DNA from: Pseudothioclava arenosa
GTDB lineage: Bacteria; Pseudomonadota; Alphaproteobacteria; Rhodobacterales; Rhodobacteraceae
Length of the DNA stretch: 64,000 nt
Reading direction: 5' to 3'
NCBI RefSeq assembly: GCF_002358085.1
Contig: NZ_NTJD01000001.1
Span: 124,001-188,000 of the forward strand
Part shown: in pieces, positions 42,873-51,078 of the stretch
Layout: each line of letters opens with the position of its first letter
Position numbering within the stretch: position 1 is the stretch's first letter
Notes under the pieces: generated by a model
What the model was told of the DNA's origin: nothing
Database searches by the model: none
The model's input: only the letters and a program-made list of their open reading frames with translations
Position numbers and translations under genes: made by a program

Positions 42873-43511
42873 TTATCGGATCCCCTCGATCAGCGCGTTG
42901 GTCATCGTGCAGTCGCGAACCGTGTCGGCACTGCAGTCGCGCGGCTTCAGATCGCGGGTCAGGCACAGGCGCACTTCCTGAATGCGCCCGGCCTTGCAGG
43001 TCACCGTAAGCATGTCTGGCTCCAGTCCGGGATTGACCTCTAGGAACGCCTCTTCGATCACCTTCGCGGGCAGCTTGTAATCGCGGTCGAGCCCGGCAAG
43101 GACCGGTGGAATGGTCACCGCCTCAAAGGCCGCGCGGGCGGTCTCGAAATAGGCGCTGGCCGACAGGCCCGAGCAACGGCCATGCTTTTTCCACTGATAC
43201 CAGGCGGTGCCGGGTGCGCCCATGATGTCTTCCATCGCGGCGGTTTGCGCGCGCGAGGGATCGCGCTGCGGCGTGCGGCAATAGCTGGGCCAGCCCTCTT
43301 CATATTGCGGCCAGAGCCCGTGCAGGACGAACCCGTAATCCGCGCGCGGATCGCATTGCGGCGAGTTGCGCGCATCGCCCTCCAGCGCGCACCATGTCGG
43401 CGACCAGCTCAGTGCCAGCACGTAATAGTCGAAATCGCCCGCCCGCTCGCCCTCGGCAAGAACCGGCGCAGTGAACAGGGCAAGGGCGGCGGCAAGCAGC
43501 ACAGCTTTCAT
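42873..43511 (-). CDS. Secreted ribonuclease T2 family protein
   Basis: Periplasmic or secreted acid RNase. 212 residues with signal peptide MKAVLLAAALALFTAPVLA (1-19). Seen: YYVLALSWSPTWCA (29-42), the first active-site block FVLHGLWPQ (His64), and second block WYQWKKHGRC (104-113) with His110. In canonical enzymes the residue at the Gln106 position is the catalytic Glu, so activity may be reduced. Six Cys suggest disulfides. The GAGGAAAG site and signal peptide fix the start at 43511; the open frame continues upstream, antisense to trcR. Divergent from trcR. Confidence 0.88.
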   Translation of the reverse strand: MKAVLLAAALALFTAPVLAEGERAGDFDYYVLALSWSPTWCALEGDARNSPQCDPRADYGFVLHGLWPQYEEGWPSYCRTPQRDPSRAQTAAMEDIMGAPGTAWYQWKKHGRCSGLSASAYFETARAAFEAVTIPPVLAGLDRDYKLPAKVIEEAFLEVNPGLEPDMLTVTCKAGRIQEVRLCLTRDLKPRDCSADTVRDCTMTNALIEGIR

Positions 43512-43643
43512 TTTCTCTTTCCTCTCGCCGCAATCGGCACTATATACGGGCGCAATTCCCCTTCCAGAAATGGACCGCGGCAGGGAATTCCCGAGCCGCA
43601 GCCGATTTCTCGGCACGGGAGAGATTTGTAAAGGATGGCTGCA

Positions 43644-44387
43644 ATGACGAACAAGCCCCTGATGGCCAAGGCAACCGCCGTGTGGCTGGTGGACAATACG
43701 ACGCTCACCTTCAAGCAGATCGCGGATTTCTGCGGCATGCACGAGCTTGAGGTGCAGGGCATCGCCGATGGCGACGTGGCGACCGGCGTGAAGGGCTTTG
43801 ACCCGATCGCCTCGAACCAGCTCGACGAAGAGGAAATCAAGCGCGCCGAGTCCGACCCGCTGCGCAAGCTCAAGCTCAAGTTCAACGCCGCCGCGCTGGG
43901 CGAAGACAAGCGCCGCGGCCCGCGCTACACGCCCCTGTCGAAGCGTCAGGACCGCCCGAACGCGATCCTCTGGCTGGTCAAGTTCCACCCCGAGCTGGCC
44001 GATGCCCAGATCGCGCGTCTTGTCGGCACCACCAAGCCGACCATCGCCTCGATCCGCGAGCGCACGCACTGGAACATCCAGAGCATGACCCCGATCGACC
44101 CGGTCGCGCTGGGGCTGTGCCGCCAGTCGGAACTGGATGCCGAAGTGCAAAAAGCCGCGAAGAAGCGCGCCGCCGAAGGCGTGATGTCGGATGACGAGCG
44201 TCGTAAACTGGTCTCGACCGAACAGTCGCTCGGCATGACCGATGAGCCGCGCCTGCCGACCGCGATCGCCGGGCTCGAGAATTTCTCGCTCTCGGACGAC
44301 AAGCCGGAAGAGGATAACAAGGACTATTCGGACGCCGAAAGCTTCTTCAACCTGCCCAAGGGCGAGGACGAGGAAGACGAGGAATAA
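43644..44387 (+). CDS. trcR: Cell-cycle transcriptional regulator TrcR (DUF1013)
   Basis: 247 residues of the alphaproteobacterial DUF1013 family. Seen: MTNKPLMAKATAVWLVDNTTLTFKQIADFCGMH (1-33) with an N-terminal helix-turn-helix-like segment, ARLVGTTKPTIASIRERTHWN (about 124-144) that resembles a second DNA-contacting helix, and a strongly acidic tail ending GEDEEDEE. The family name in public annotation is TrcR, a regulator linked to the cell cycle. ATG 43644 is chosen because AAGG lies before it at a normal distance; ATG 43635 has no room. Ends with a strong terminator. Confidence 0.92.
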   Translation: MTNKPLMAKATAVWLVDNTTLTFKQIADFCGMHELEVQGIADGDVATGVKGFDPIASNQLDEEEIKRAESDPLRKLKLKFNAAALGEDKRRGPRYTPLSKRQDRPNAILWLVKFHPELADAQIARLVGTTKPTIASIRERTHWNIQSMTPIDPVALGLCRQSELDAEVQKAAKKRAAEGVMSDDERRKLVSTEQSLGMTDEPRLPTAIAGLENFSLSDDKPEEDNKDYSDAESFFNLPKGEDEEDEE

Positions 44388-44411
44388 TCCTCGCCTATCG
44401 CGCTAAATGCC

Positions 44412-44437
44412 AAGGCCGCCTCTCGGGGCGGCCTTTT
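44412..44437 (+). terminator. Rho-independent terminator of trcR
   Basis: AAGGCCGCC-TCTCGG-GGCGGCCTT followed by TT, 25 bases after the trcR stop. Confidence 0.88.
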
Positions 44438-44483
44438 GCTTTGGGGGCGCTGCCCCCGTCTTCCGTGCCGGAAGCCTCCCCCG

Positions 44484-44542
44484 GCGTATTTGCACCAAGA
44501 AGAAGCCCGATGGCTTTCACTGAGCCCGAAATACTCCGGGGG
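44484..44542. repeat. Mixed pair of GTATTT repeats (B forward, A reverse)
   Basis: Forward subfamily B 44484-44505 (GCGTATTTGCACCAAGAAG) and reverse subfamily A 44514-44542 (CTTTCACTGAGC, then AAATACTCCGGGGG), between the convergent trcR and gabD-like genes. Only the GTATTT cores and GC-rich flanks pair, unlike same-subfamily pairs. Confidence 0.78.
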
Positions 44543-44570
44543 TCCGGGGGCGGCGCCCCCGGCCTTGGCC

Positions 44571-46049
44571 TCAGACCGAGAGGCAGATGTATTTCATCTC
44601 GAGGTAATCCTCGGTGCCGTGATGCGAGCCCTCGCGCCCGAGCCCGGATTGCTTGACCCCGCCGAAGGGTGCCACCTCGGTCGAGATAATGCCGGTGTTG
44701 ACGCCGACAATCCCGTACTCGAGCCCCTCCTGCACGCGGGTGATCCGGCCGATGTCGCGGGCATAGAAATAGGAAGCGAGGCCGAAGATCGTGGCATTGG
44801 CCTTCTCGATCACCTCGTCCTCGGTGTCGAACTTGAACAGCGGCGCGACCGGCCCGAAGGTTTCCTCGGTCGAGACTTTCATGTCCTGCGTGACGCCGGT
44901 CAGCACGGTGGGTTCAAAGAAGGTGCCGCCGAGCGCATGGCGTTTGCCCCCTGTCAGCACCTTGCCGCCATGGGACACCACGTCGTCGATATGGTCCTCG
45001 ACCTTGTCGACAGCCTTGGCCGAGATCAGCGGGCCGGCTTCGGTCCCCGTTTCCAGCCCGTCGCCGACCTTCAGCGCGCGCACCGCAGCGGCGAGCTTTT
45101 CGGCGAAGGCGTCATAGACGCCCGCCTGCACGTAGATCCGGTTCGCGCAGACGCAGGTCTGGCCGTTGTTGCGGAATTTCGAGGCCATCGCACCCGCGAC
45201 CGCCGCATCGAGATCCGCGTCGTCAAAAACGATGAAGGGCGCGTTGCCGCCCAGTTCCATCGAGCATTTCATCACCTGATCGGCGGCCTGACGCAGCAGG
45301 ATGCGGCCCACCTCGGTCGAGCCGGTGAAGGTCAGTTTGCGCACGGCATGATTTTCGCAGAACTCCTTGCCGATCGCCGAGGCCTGCGTCGAGGTGATCA
45401 CCGACAAGATACCCTTGGGCAGGCCCGCACGCTCGCCCAGCACCGCCATCGCGAGTGCGGACAGCGGGGTTTCCGCCGCCGGGCGCGCGACAAAGCCGCA
45501 GCCCACCGCGAGCGCCGGCCCTGCCTTGCGCGCGATCATCGCGTTGGGGAAGTTCCAGGGCGTGATCGAGCCGACAACGCCGATCGGCTGCTTGATCACG
45601 GTGATGCGCTTGTCGCGCATGTGGCCGGGGATGGTCTCGCCATAGATGCGCTTGGCTTCCTCGCCGAACCACTCGATGAACGAGGCGCCATAGGCGATCT
45701 CGCCGCGCGCTTCGGCCAGAGGCTTGCCCATCTCGGCGGTCAGGATCAGCGCGAGGTCCTCCTGATTTTCCATCATCAGGTCGAACCATTTGCGCATCAC
45801 GGCGGCACGTTCCTTGCCCGTGTGCGCGGCCCAGTCCTTCATCGCGACTTGCGCGGCGGCAACTGCACGGGCGGTTTCGGCGCGACCCAGATCGGGCACG
45901 GTGCAGATCACGTCGCCGCGCGCGGGGTTCAGCACCTCAAAGCGCGCGCCGTCATCGGCCTCGACCCACTCGCCCGCAACAAAGGCCTGCGTGGCCAAAA
46001 GCGTCGGGTCCTTGAGCAGCGATTTCAGATCGGTCGATGCGGCGTTCAT
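44571..46049 (-). CDS. gabD: NAD(P)-dependent succinate-semialdehyde dehydrogenase (GabD-like)
   Basis: 492 residues. Seen: EWVEADDGARFEVLNPA (about 27-43), GVVGSITPWNFPNAMIARK (about 153-171), the glutamate motif SMELGGNAPFIVFDDAD (about 257-273), and the catalytic Cys in NNGQTCVCANRIY (about 286-298). The wording matches GabD: succinic semialdehyde to succinate in 4-aminobutyrate breakdown, although other semialdehydes are possible. Last gene of the minus-strand block 52831-44571. Good GGAGG site. Confidence 0.88.
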   Translation of the reverse strand: MNAASTDLKSLLKDPTLLATQAFVAGEWVEADDGARFEVLNPARGDVICTVPDLGRAETARAVAAAQVAMKDWAAHTGKERAAVMRKWFDLMMENQEDLALILTAEMGKPLAEARGEIAYGASFIEWFGEEAKRIYGETIPGHMRDKRITVIKQPIGVVGSITPWNFPNAMIARKAGPALAVGCGFVARPAAETPLSALAMAVLGERAGLPKGILSVITSTQASAIGKEFCENHAVRKLTFTGSTEVGRILLRQAADQVMKCSMELGGNAPFIVFDDADLDAAVAGAMASKFRNNGQTCVCANRIYVQAGVYDAFAEKLAAAVRALKVGDGLETGTEAGPLISAKAVDKVEDHIDDVVSHGGKVLTGGKRHALGGTFFEPTVLTGVTQDMKVSTEETFGPVAPLFKFDTEDEVIEKANATIFGLASYFYARDIGRITRVQEGLEYGIVGVNTGIISTEVAPFGGVKQSGLGREGSHHGTEDYLEMKYICLSV

Positions 46050-46121
46050 GATGTCCTCCGGCTGGTTAGGCGCGCAGGGAAGCACGCGCGCCCGGGCTTG
46101 TCCATCCCGACGCGACCGGGC

Positions 46122-47111
46122 CTATCCAAAACGCGACATCCAGCTGGGTTGCAGATCGCCGGGGCAGGGACGGGCGGCATGGACCGCGCGGGCAATGGCG
46201 CGCGCGAGGCAGCAGGCTGCGGCATGGCCCAGCTGGAACGTGTCGCGCAGCGGCTCTGCCAAGGGGCGCGCCCCGGTCGCCGCGGCAAAGATCAGATCGC
46301 CATCCAGAGGCGTGTGCGAGGGCAGGATCGCGCGCGCCATCCCGTCATGGGCCGCCGTGGCAAGCCGCGTGCATTGCGCCTGTGTCAGCGCGGCATCGGT
46401 CGCGACAATGGCGATGGTCGTGGCCTCGCCCGGGCGCTTTTCGGGCAGGGGCTCGAACCCGGGCGCAAAACCCCGGCCGATCCCGCGCCCGCCGAATTCG
46501 TCGTCCATCTCGAAGGGCGCGGCCCAGAACTCGGGGCCATCGCCCACGGTCACCGACCCCAGCGCGTTCACCGCGACCAGCGCCCCCACCATAAGCCCGC
46601 TTTCCAGAACCGCCGAGGCCGAGCCGAGCCCGCCCTTGAGGCTCCCCGTCATCGCGCCGAAACCCGCGCCCGCGGTGCCGATCCGGAACTCGGCCCCGGC
46701 AGCCTCCAGCGCGGCGCGGCCCAGTGCGGGGTAGGGGTTCTCCGCCCAGTCCTTTTCACCGCCATTCAGCAGATCGAACAGGATCGCGCCGGGCACGATC
46801 GGCACGCGCACGTCGCCCACGGCAAAGCCCCGCCTCGCCGCGCGCAGCCCCGCCATCACCCCATCGGCCGCAGCCAGCCCGAAGGCAGATCCACCAGAGA
46901 GCACCAGCGCATCCACCTCCTGCACCAGCTTGTCGGGCGCCAGAAGGTCGCTCTCGCGGGTGCCGGGCGCGCCGCCCATCACATGGACCCCTGCGGTGAA
47001 CGGGCGCTCTCCGACAAGCACGCTGACCCCGCTGCGCAACCGCGCATCCTCGGCATTGCCCACGTGAAGGCCAGCGACATCGGTAATCAGGTTTCTCGGG
47101 CCCGGCTTCAT
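46122..47111 (-). CDS. P1-family peptidase (DmpA / L-aminopeptidase D-esterase type)
   Basis: 329 residues of the Ntn-like P1 family, whose precursor cleaves itself into two chains. Seen: N-terminal ITDVAGLHVGNAED (about 9-22), LVLSGGSAFGLAAADGVM (about 69-86), and GSLKGGLGSASAVL (about 159-172), which resembles the family's self-cleavage/nucleophile region. Enzymes of this family release N-terminal residues from peptides, amides or esters, including beta-alanyl and D-residues. The reading frame stays open upstream of 47111. A diverged repeat at 47111-47140 supplies its apparent Shine-Dalgarno. Confidence 0.85.
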   Translation of the reverse strand: MKPGPRNLITDVAGLHVGNAEDARLRSGVSVLVGERPFTAGVHVMGGAPGTRESDLLAPDKLVQEVDALVLSGGSAFGLAAADGVMAGLRAARRGFAVGDVRVPIVPGAILFDLLNGGEKDWAENPYPALGRAALEAAGAEFRIGTAGAGFGAMTGSLKGGLGSASAVLESGLMVGALVAVNALGSVTVGDGPEFWAAPFEMDDEFGGRGIGRGFAPGFEPLPEKRPGEATTIAIVATDAALTQAQCTRLATAAHDGMARAILPSHTPLDGDLIFAAATGARPLAEPLRDTFQLGHAAACCLARAIARAVHAARPCPGDLQPSWMSRFG

Positions 47112-47140
47112 TTCACTTTGCTCCAAATATCCCACGGGGG
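47111..47140 (-). repeat. Diverged GTATTT repeat at the P1 peptidase start
   Basis: Plus strand TTTCACTTTGCTCCAAATATCCCACGGGGG differs from the usual arm at several positions. On the minus strand it reads GGATATTTGGAGCAAAGTGAA before the start codon, so GGAG inside it serves as the likely ribosome-binding site. Confidence 0.5.
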
Positions 47141-47203
47141 TCCGGGGGTGTGAAACCCCCGGGTGAATGCGGCGGGTCCGGGGGTGCCCCCCTCCGGGCG
47201 CGC

Positions 47204-47944
47204 TCAGATGCAGCGCCCGCCATCGACTTCCATCGCCACGCCAGTGATCATCGAGGCCTCGTCCGAACACAGGAACAGCGCGGCACTGGCCATGTCCTCA
47301 GGCGTCGAAAACCGCCCCAACGGGATCGTCGAAAGGAACTTCGCGCGAATCTCGGGGGTGTCTTCACCCATGAAGCTTTTCAGCAGCGGCGTCTCGCCCG
47401 CGACCGGGTTGATCGCGTTGACGCGGATGCCTGCGGGCGCGAGCTCGACCGCCATCGCGCGGGTTGCGGTGATCATCCAGCCCTTCGAGGCGTTGTACCA
47501 GTTCAGCCGCGGCCGGGGCGAGACCCCCGCCGTCGAGGCCACGTTCAGGATCGCGCCGCGCCCGGCCGCCTTCATCGCCGGCACGAGATGGCGCGCGGTC
47601 AGGAAGACGGATTTTGCATTGACCGCCAGCACCCGGTCGAACTCTGCCTCCGAGACCTCTTCCATCGGCTGCGGCAGATGGGTGATGCCGGCGTTGTTCA
47701 CCAGAATGTCGACCCGGCCCCAGGCCGCCAGCGCCGCCTCGGCCATAGCCTTGACCGAGGCATCGCTCGCCACATCGACCGCACAGGCAATCCCGCCGAT
47801 CTCGGCGGCCAGCGCCTCGGCGGCCGCGGCGTTGATATCGGCCACCATTACCTGCGCGCCCTCAGCGGTGAACCGGCGCGCGATCCCCGCCCCGAAGCCC
47901 GAGGCGCCGCCGGTGATGATCGCGGTCTTGTCCTTCAGTCGCAT
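47204..47944 (-). CDS. SDR-family NAD(P)-dependent oxidoreductase
   Basis: 246 residues, classical short-chain dehydrogenase. Seen: cofactor loop GGASGFGAGIA (residues 12-22), acidic ADIN after beta-2 (preference for NAD), NNAGITHL (about 87-94), catalytic Ser in NVASTAGVSP and YNASK (about 150-154), and the C-terminal PVAGETPLLKSFMG. Belongs to the FabG-like/glucose dehydrogenase subgroup; substrate unknown. Strong AGGAGG site. Middle gene of the minus-strand operon. Confidence 0.9.
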   Translation of the reverse strand: MRLKDKTAIITGGASGFGAGIARRFTAEGAQVMVADINAAAAEALAAEIGGIACAVDVASDASVKAMAEAALAAWGRVDILVNNAGITHLPQPMEEVSEAEFDRVLAVNAKSVFLTARHLVPAMKAAGRGAILNVASTAGVSPRPRLNWYNASKGWMITATRAMAVELAPAGIRVNAINPVAGETPLLKSFMGEDTPEIRAKFLSTIPLGRFSTPEDMASAALFLCSDEASMITGVAMEVDGGRCI

Positions 47945-47997
47945 TCTGTCCTCCTGTCGTGCGGAAGGGGGGCTTTGCCCCCCGGCGCGGCGCGCCT

Positions 47998-48027
47998 CCC
48001 CCCAGAGTATTTTCGGCTCGATGAAAG
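47998..48027 (+). repeat. GTATTT dispersed repeat, subfamily A, inside an operon
   Basis: CCCCCCAGAGTATTTT followed by GCTCGATGAAAG, with the mini-hairpin GGGGGGCTTTGCCCCCC to its left. It lies between the aldehyde dehydrogenase stop and the SDR start, both minus-strand, and in the opposite orientation to copies behind convergent genes. Confidence 0.75.
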
Positions 48028-48028
48028 C

Positions 48029-49474
48029 CTAGCCATGCCAGGCCGCCACGGTTTTCAGGGCCGAGAAGCCGTAGAGCGCCTCGAAGCCCTTTTCGCGGCC
48101 ATGGCCGGATTTTCCGGTGCCGCCGAAGGGCAGTTCGACCCCGCCGCCAGCGCCGTAATTGTTCAGGAAGACCTGCCCCGCGCGCAGCCGTTTCGCCATC
48201 CGCAGGCAGCGCGCGCCGTTTTCCGACCAGACTGCGGCGACCAGCCCGTATTCTGTGCCATTGGCGATGGCGACGGCTTCGTCTTCGTCGTCGAAGGGGA
48301 TGACGATCTGGGCGGGGCCGAAGATTTCCTCTTGCGCGAGGCGATGCGCCGCGTGGCCGCCGCCGATCAGCACGGGGGCGACGTAATGGCCGGTCTCGGG
48401 GGCGTCCGGGGCGATCTGGCCGGTGGCCGCGATCTCGAGGTCGGCGGCGAGGCGCAGATAGCCCTGCACGACCTGTTTCTGCCGCGCCGAGATCAGCGGC
48501 CCGAGGTCGCGATCGGCAAGCGCGGGCCCGGCGGTAAAGCCGCGATAGGCCTCGGCCATGCGCGCAAGCACCGCGTCACAGACCGGGCGCTGCACGAGGA
48601 TGCGCGAGGCGGCCGAGCAGGTCTGCCCGGCGTTCTGGATGCCCGCGTTGACGAGGAAGGGCAGCGCGCGATCGAGATCGGCGTCGGCAAAGACGATCTG
48701 GGGCGACTTGCCGCCCAGCTCGAGCGTGACAGGCACGGCATTCGCCGCCGCTGCCGCCTGGATCAATTGTCCCACGGCCACCGATCCGGTGAAGGAGATA
48801 TGGTTCACGCCCGGATGCGAGGACAGCCCCGCGCCCACCTCTTCGCCAAGCCCGGGCACGATGTTCAGCGCGCCGGGCGGCAGGCCGGCTTCGGTCGCGA
48901 TGCGGGCAAAGGCCAGCGCCGTCAGCGAGGCTTCCTCGGCCGGTTTCAGAACGGCCGCATTGCCCATCGCCAGCGCCGCCCCGACCGAGCGCCCGATGAT
49001 CTGCATCGGGTAGTTCCATGGCACGATATGGCCGGTCACGCCATGCGGCTCGCGCAAGGTGTAGGCGGTGTAGCCGGGCTGGAAGGGAATGGTCTCGCCC
49101 ATCACCTTGTCGGCGGCGCCGCTGTAGAATTCCAGATAACGCGCCAGCGCCACCACATCGGCACGCGCCTGTTTCAGCGGCTTGCCGACATCCAGCGCCT
49201 CAAGGGTCGCGAGCGCCTCGGCATGCTCGGTAACCAGCGCCGACATCCGCATCAGCACCCGCCCTCGGTCAACCGCCGCCAGCGCACCCCACTCGCCCTC
49301 CAACGCCCCTTGCGCGGCGGCGACGGCGGCGTCGATATCGGCGCGAGAGCCGCGCGCGATCTCGGCGATGGTCTTGCCGTCCGAGGGGTTCTCCACCTCC
49401 AGCCGTTCGGGCGCGGCACGCCAATGGCCGCCGATCAGAATTTCGGCCGGGTCGAACCAGAGCGGAAGGGTCAT
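48029..49474 (-). CDS. Aldehyde dehydrogenase family protein
   Basis: 481 residues. Seen: GHIVPWNYPMQIIGRSVGAALA (about 148-169), the glutamate motif LELGGKSPQIVFADADLD (about 244-261), and catalytic Cys in NAGQTCSAASRI (about 275-286). Closest in wording to betaine-aldehyde/gamma-glutamyl-aminobutyraldehyde-type enzymes. Its ATG overlaps the stop of the ABC ATPase gene by four bases (ATGA), so it is cotranscribed with the importer, implying that the imported compound yields an aldehyde. Confidence 0.88.
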   Translation of the reverse strand: MTLPLWFDPAEILIGGHWRAAPERLEVENPSDGKTIAEIARGSRADIDAAVAAAQGALEGEWGALAAVDRGRVLMRMSALVTEHAEALATLEALDVGKPLKQARADVVALARYLEFYSGAADKVMGETIPFQPGYTAYTLREPHGVTGHIVPWNYPMQIIGRSVGAALAMGNAAVLKPAEEASLTALAFARIATEAGLPPGALNIVPGLGEEVGAGLSSHPGVNHISFTGSVAVGQLIQAAAAANAVPVTLELGGKSPQIVFADADLDRALPFLVNAGIQNAGQTCSAASRILVQRPVCDAVLARMAEAYRGFTAGPALADRDLGPLISARQKQVVQGYLRLAADLEIAATGQIAPDAPETGHYVAPVLIGGGHAAHRLAQEEIFGPAQIVIPFDDEDEAVAIANGTEYGLVAAVWSENGARCLRMAKRLRAGQVFLNNYGAGGGVELPFGGTGKSGHGREKGFEALYGFSALKTVAAWHG

Positions 49475-51078
49475 GCGGGGTTCCTCCAATGCGCCGGGAT
49501 CTGCGGCGCGGCGGCGATCAGCGCCTGCGTGTAGGGGTGGCGCGGAGCATCGAACAGCGCCTCGGTCGGCCCCTCCTCGACGATCCGCCCGGCCCGCATC
49601 ACGAGACAGCGCGTGGTGACGTTGCGCACGACCGACAGGTCATGCGAGATGAAAAGGTAGGCCAGCCGGTGGCTCTCCTGCAAGGCGGCAAGCAGGTCCA
49701 GCACCTGCGCCCGCACCCGCACATCGAGCGCCGAGACGGCCTCGTCCAGAACGATCAGCTTGGGTCGGATGATCAGCGCGCGCGCAATCGCCAATCGCTG
49801 GCGCTGCCCGCCGGAAAACTCGTGGATATACTTGCCCATGTCGTCGGGCGACAAGTCGACCTCGCGCAGCGCTTCGGCCACGCGCGCGCGCCAGTCCTCG
49901 GGGCGGCCGGTCAGGTGGAAAGGCTCGGCCAGAAGCCGATCGACCCGTTGGCGGGGATTGAACGAGCCGTAGGGGTCCTGAAACACGACCTGCACATCGG
50001 CGCGCAGGGGCGCGGGCATTTCGGGGCTGACGGGGTGGCCCGACAGCGTGATCTGGCCGCCCTGTAGCGGATCGAGGCCAAGGATCGCGCGGGTCAGCGT
50101 GGATTTGCCGCAACCCGATTCGCCCACCAGCCCCAGCGACTCGCCGGGGTTCAGCGCGAACGACACGTCATCGACCGCACGCAACTCGGGATGGGGCGCA
50201 AACGGATGCGGACGCGCGAGCGGATAGATCCGCGTGGCGCCCGCAACCTGCAAAAGCGGCGCGGTTTCTTCTTGGTCCAAATACGCAGATCCCGCCGTCT
50301 CGGCTGGGCGCGTGCGGTGGGTCGATGCCTCGAGAAGTGCGCGGGTGTAAGCCTCGCGCGGCGTGCGAAACAGCGCCTCGGTCGCGCCGGTCTCCACGAC
50401 GCGCCCCGCCTTCATCACCGCGACCCGGTCAGCGAGGCCTGCGACCACGGCGAGGTCATGGGTGATCAGGATCAGCCCCATCCCCTCTTCGCGCGCAAGC
50501 GCCCCGATCAACGACAGCACTTCGGCCTGGGTCGTGACATCGAGCGCGGTGGTCGGCTCGTCCGCGATCAGAAGCTTGGGGCGCAGCGCGATCGCCATCG
50601 CGATCGCGACCCGCTGGCGTTGCCCGCCGGACAGTTCATGCGGGTAGAGTGATAGCGGAAAGCGCGGCGCGGTCAGGCCAACGCGATCAAGTTTCTGCCG
50701 TGCGGCATCAAGGGCTTCGCCGCGCAGCATTCTGCGATGCAGCATCAGGGTTTCCGCCACCTGATCGCCAATCGTCATCAGCGGGTTCAGTGCCGTCATC
50801 GGCTCCTGAAAGATCATCGCGATCTCGTTGCCGCGCAGCGCGCAACGCTGATTTTCAGACAGGGCCAGAAGGTTCTCGCCATCCAGCGCGATCCGTCCCG
50901 AGGCCCGCGCCCGATGCGGCAAGAGCCCCATCATCGCCAGCGCGGTCATCGACTTGCCCGAGCCGCTTTCGCCGACAAGGCCCAGAATCTCGCCGGGCGC
51001 CAGATCAAGCGAAACCTCGCGCAGGATCGGCGCGCCGCCGATCTCGACCGACAGCGTTTCAAGGCGCAGAAGGCTCAT
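49471..51078 (-). CDS. Double ABC ATPase of a peptide/opine-type importer (DppD-DppF fusion)
   Basis: 535 residues carrying two complete nucleotide-binding domains. First: Walker A GLVGESGSGKSMTALA (about 33-48), LSGGQRQRVAIAMAIA, LLIADEPTTALDVT. Second: GLVGESGCGKSTLTRA (about 320-335), FSGGQRQRLAIARALI, IVLDEAVSALDVR. Each ends in the oligopeptide-type tail (PREAYTRALL; PRHPYTQALI). The linker between them carries AYLDQEET, encoded by an in-frame copy of the subfamily B repeat. Overlaps its neighbours by four bases on both sides, so it belongs to the importer operon. Confidence 0.9.
   Translation of the reverse strand: MSLLRLETLSVEIGGAPILREVSLDLAPGEILGLVGESGSGKSMTALAMMGLLPHRARASGRIALDGENLLALSENQRCALRGNEIAMIFQEPMTALNPLMTIGDQVAETLMLHRRMLRGEALDAARQKLDRVGLTAPRFPLSLYPHELSGGQRQRVAIAMAIALRPKLLIADEPTTALDVTTQAEVLSLIGALAREEGMGLILITHDLAVVAGLADRVAVMKAGRVVETGATEALFRTPREAYTRALLEASTHRTRPAETAGSAYLDQEETAPLLQVAGATRIYPLARPHPFAPHPELRAVDDVSFALNPGESLGLVGESGCGKSTLTRAILGLDPLQGGQITLSGHPVSPEMPAPLRADVQVVFQDPYGSFNPRQRVDRLLAEPFHLTGRPEDWRARVAEALREVDLSPDDMGKYIHEFSGGQRQRLAIARALIIRPKLIVLDEAVSALDVRVRAQVLDLLAALQESHRLAYLFISHDLSVVRNVTTRCLVMRAGRIVEEGPTEALFDAPRHPYTQALIAAAPQIPAHWRNPA
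50265..50286 (-). repeat. Subfamily B GTATTT repeat in frame inside the double ATPase gene
   Basis: Plus strand TTTCTTCTTGGTCCAAATAC; minus-strand reading adds residues AYLDQEE in the linker between the two ATPase domains. Same element as the intergenic copies at 3918, 27108-27157 and 55888. Confidence 0.7.

Noticed and set aside
42873-44150. A 425-codon minus-strand frame containing RNase T2
   Set aside because: The part before 43511 is antisense to trcR; the signal peptide and Shine-Dalgarno at 43511 define the real start.
44436-47153. A plus-strand open frame of about 905 codons over gabD and the P1 peptidase
   Set aside because: Antisense shadow of two well-supported genes; it begins inside the intergenic repeat.
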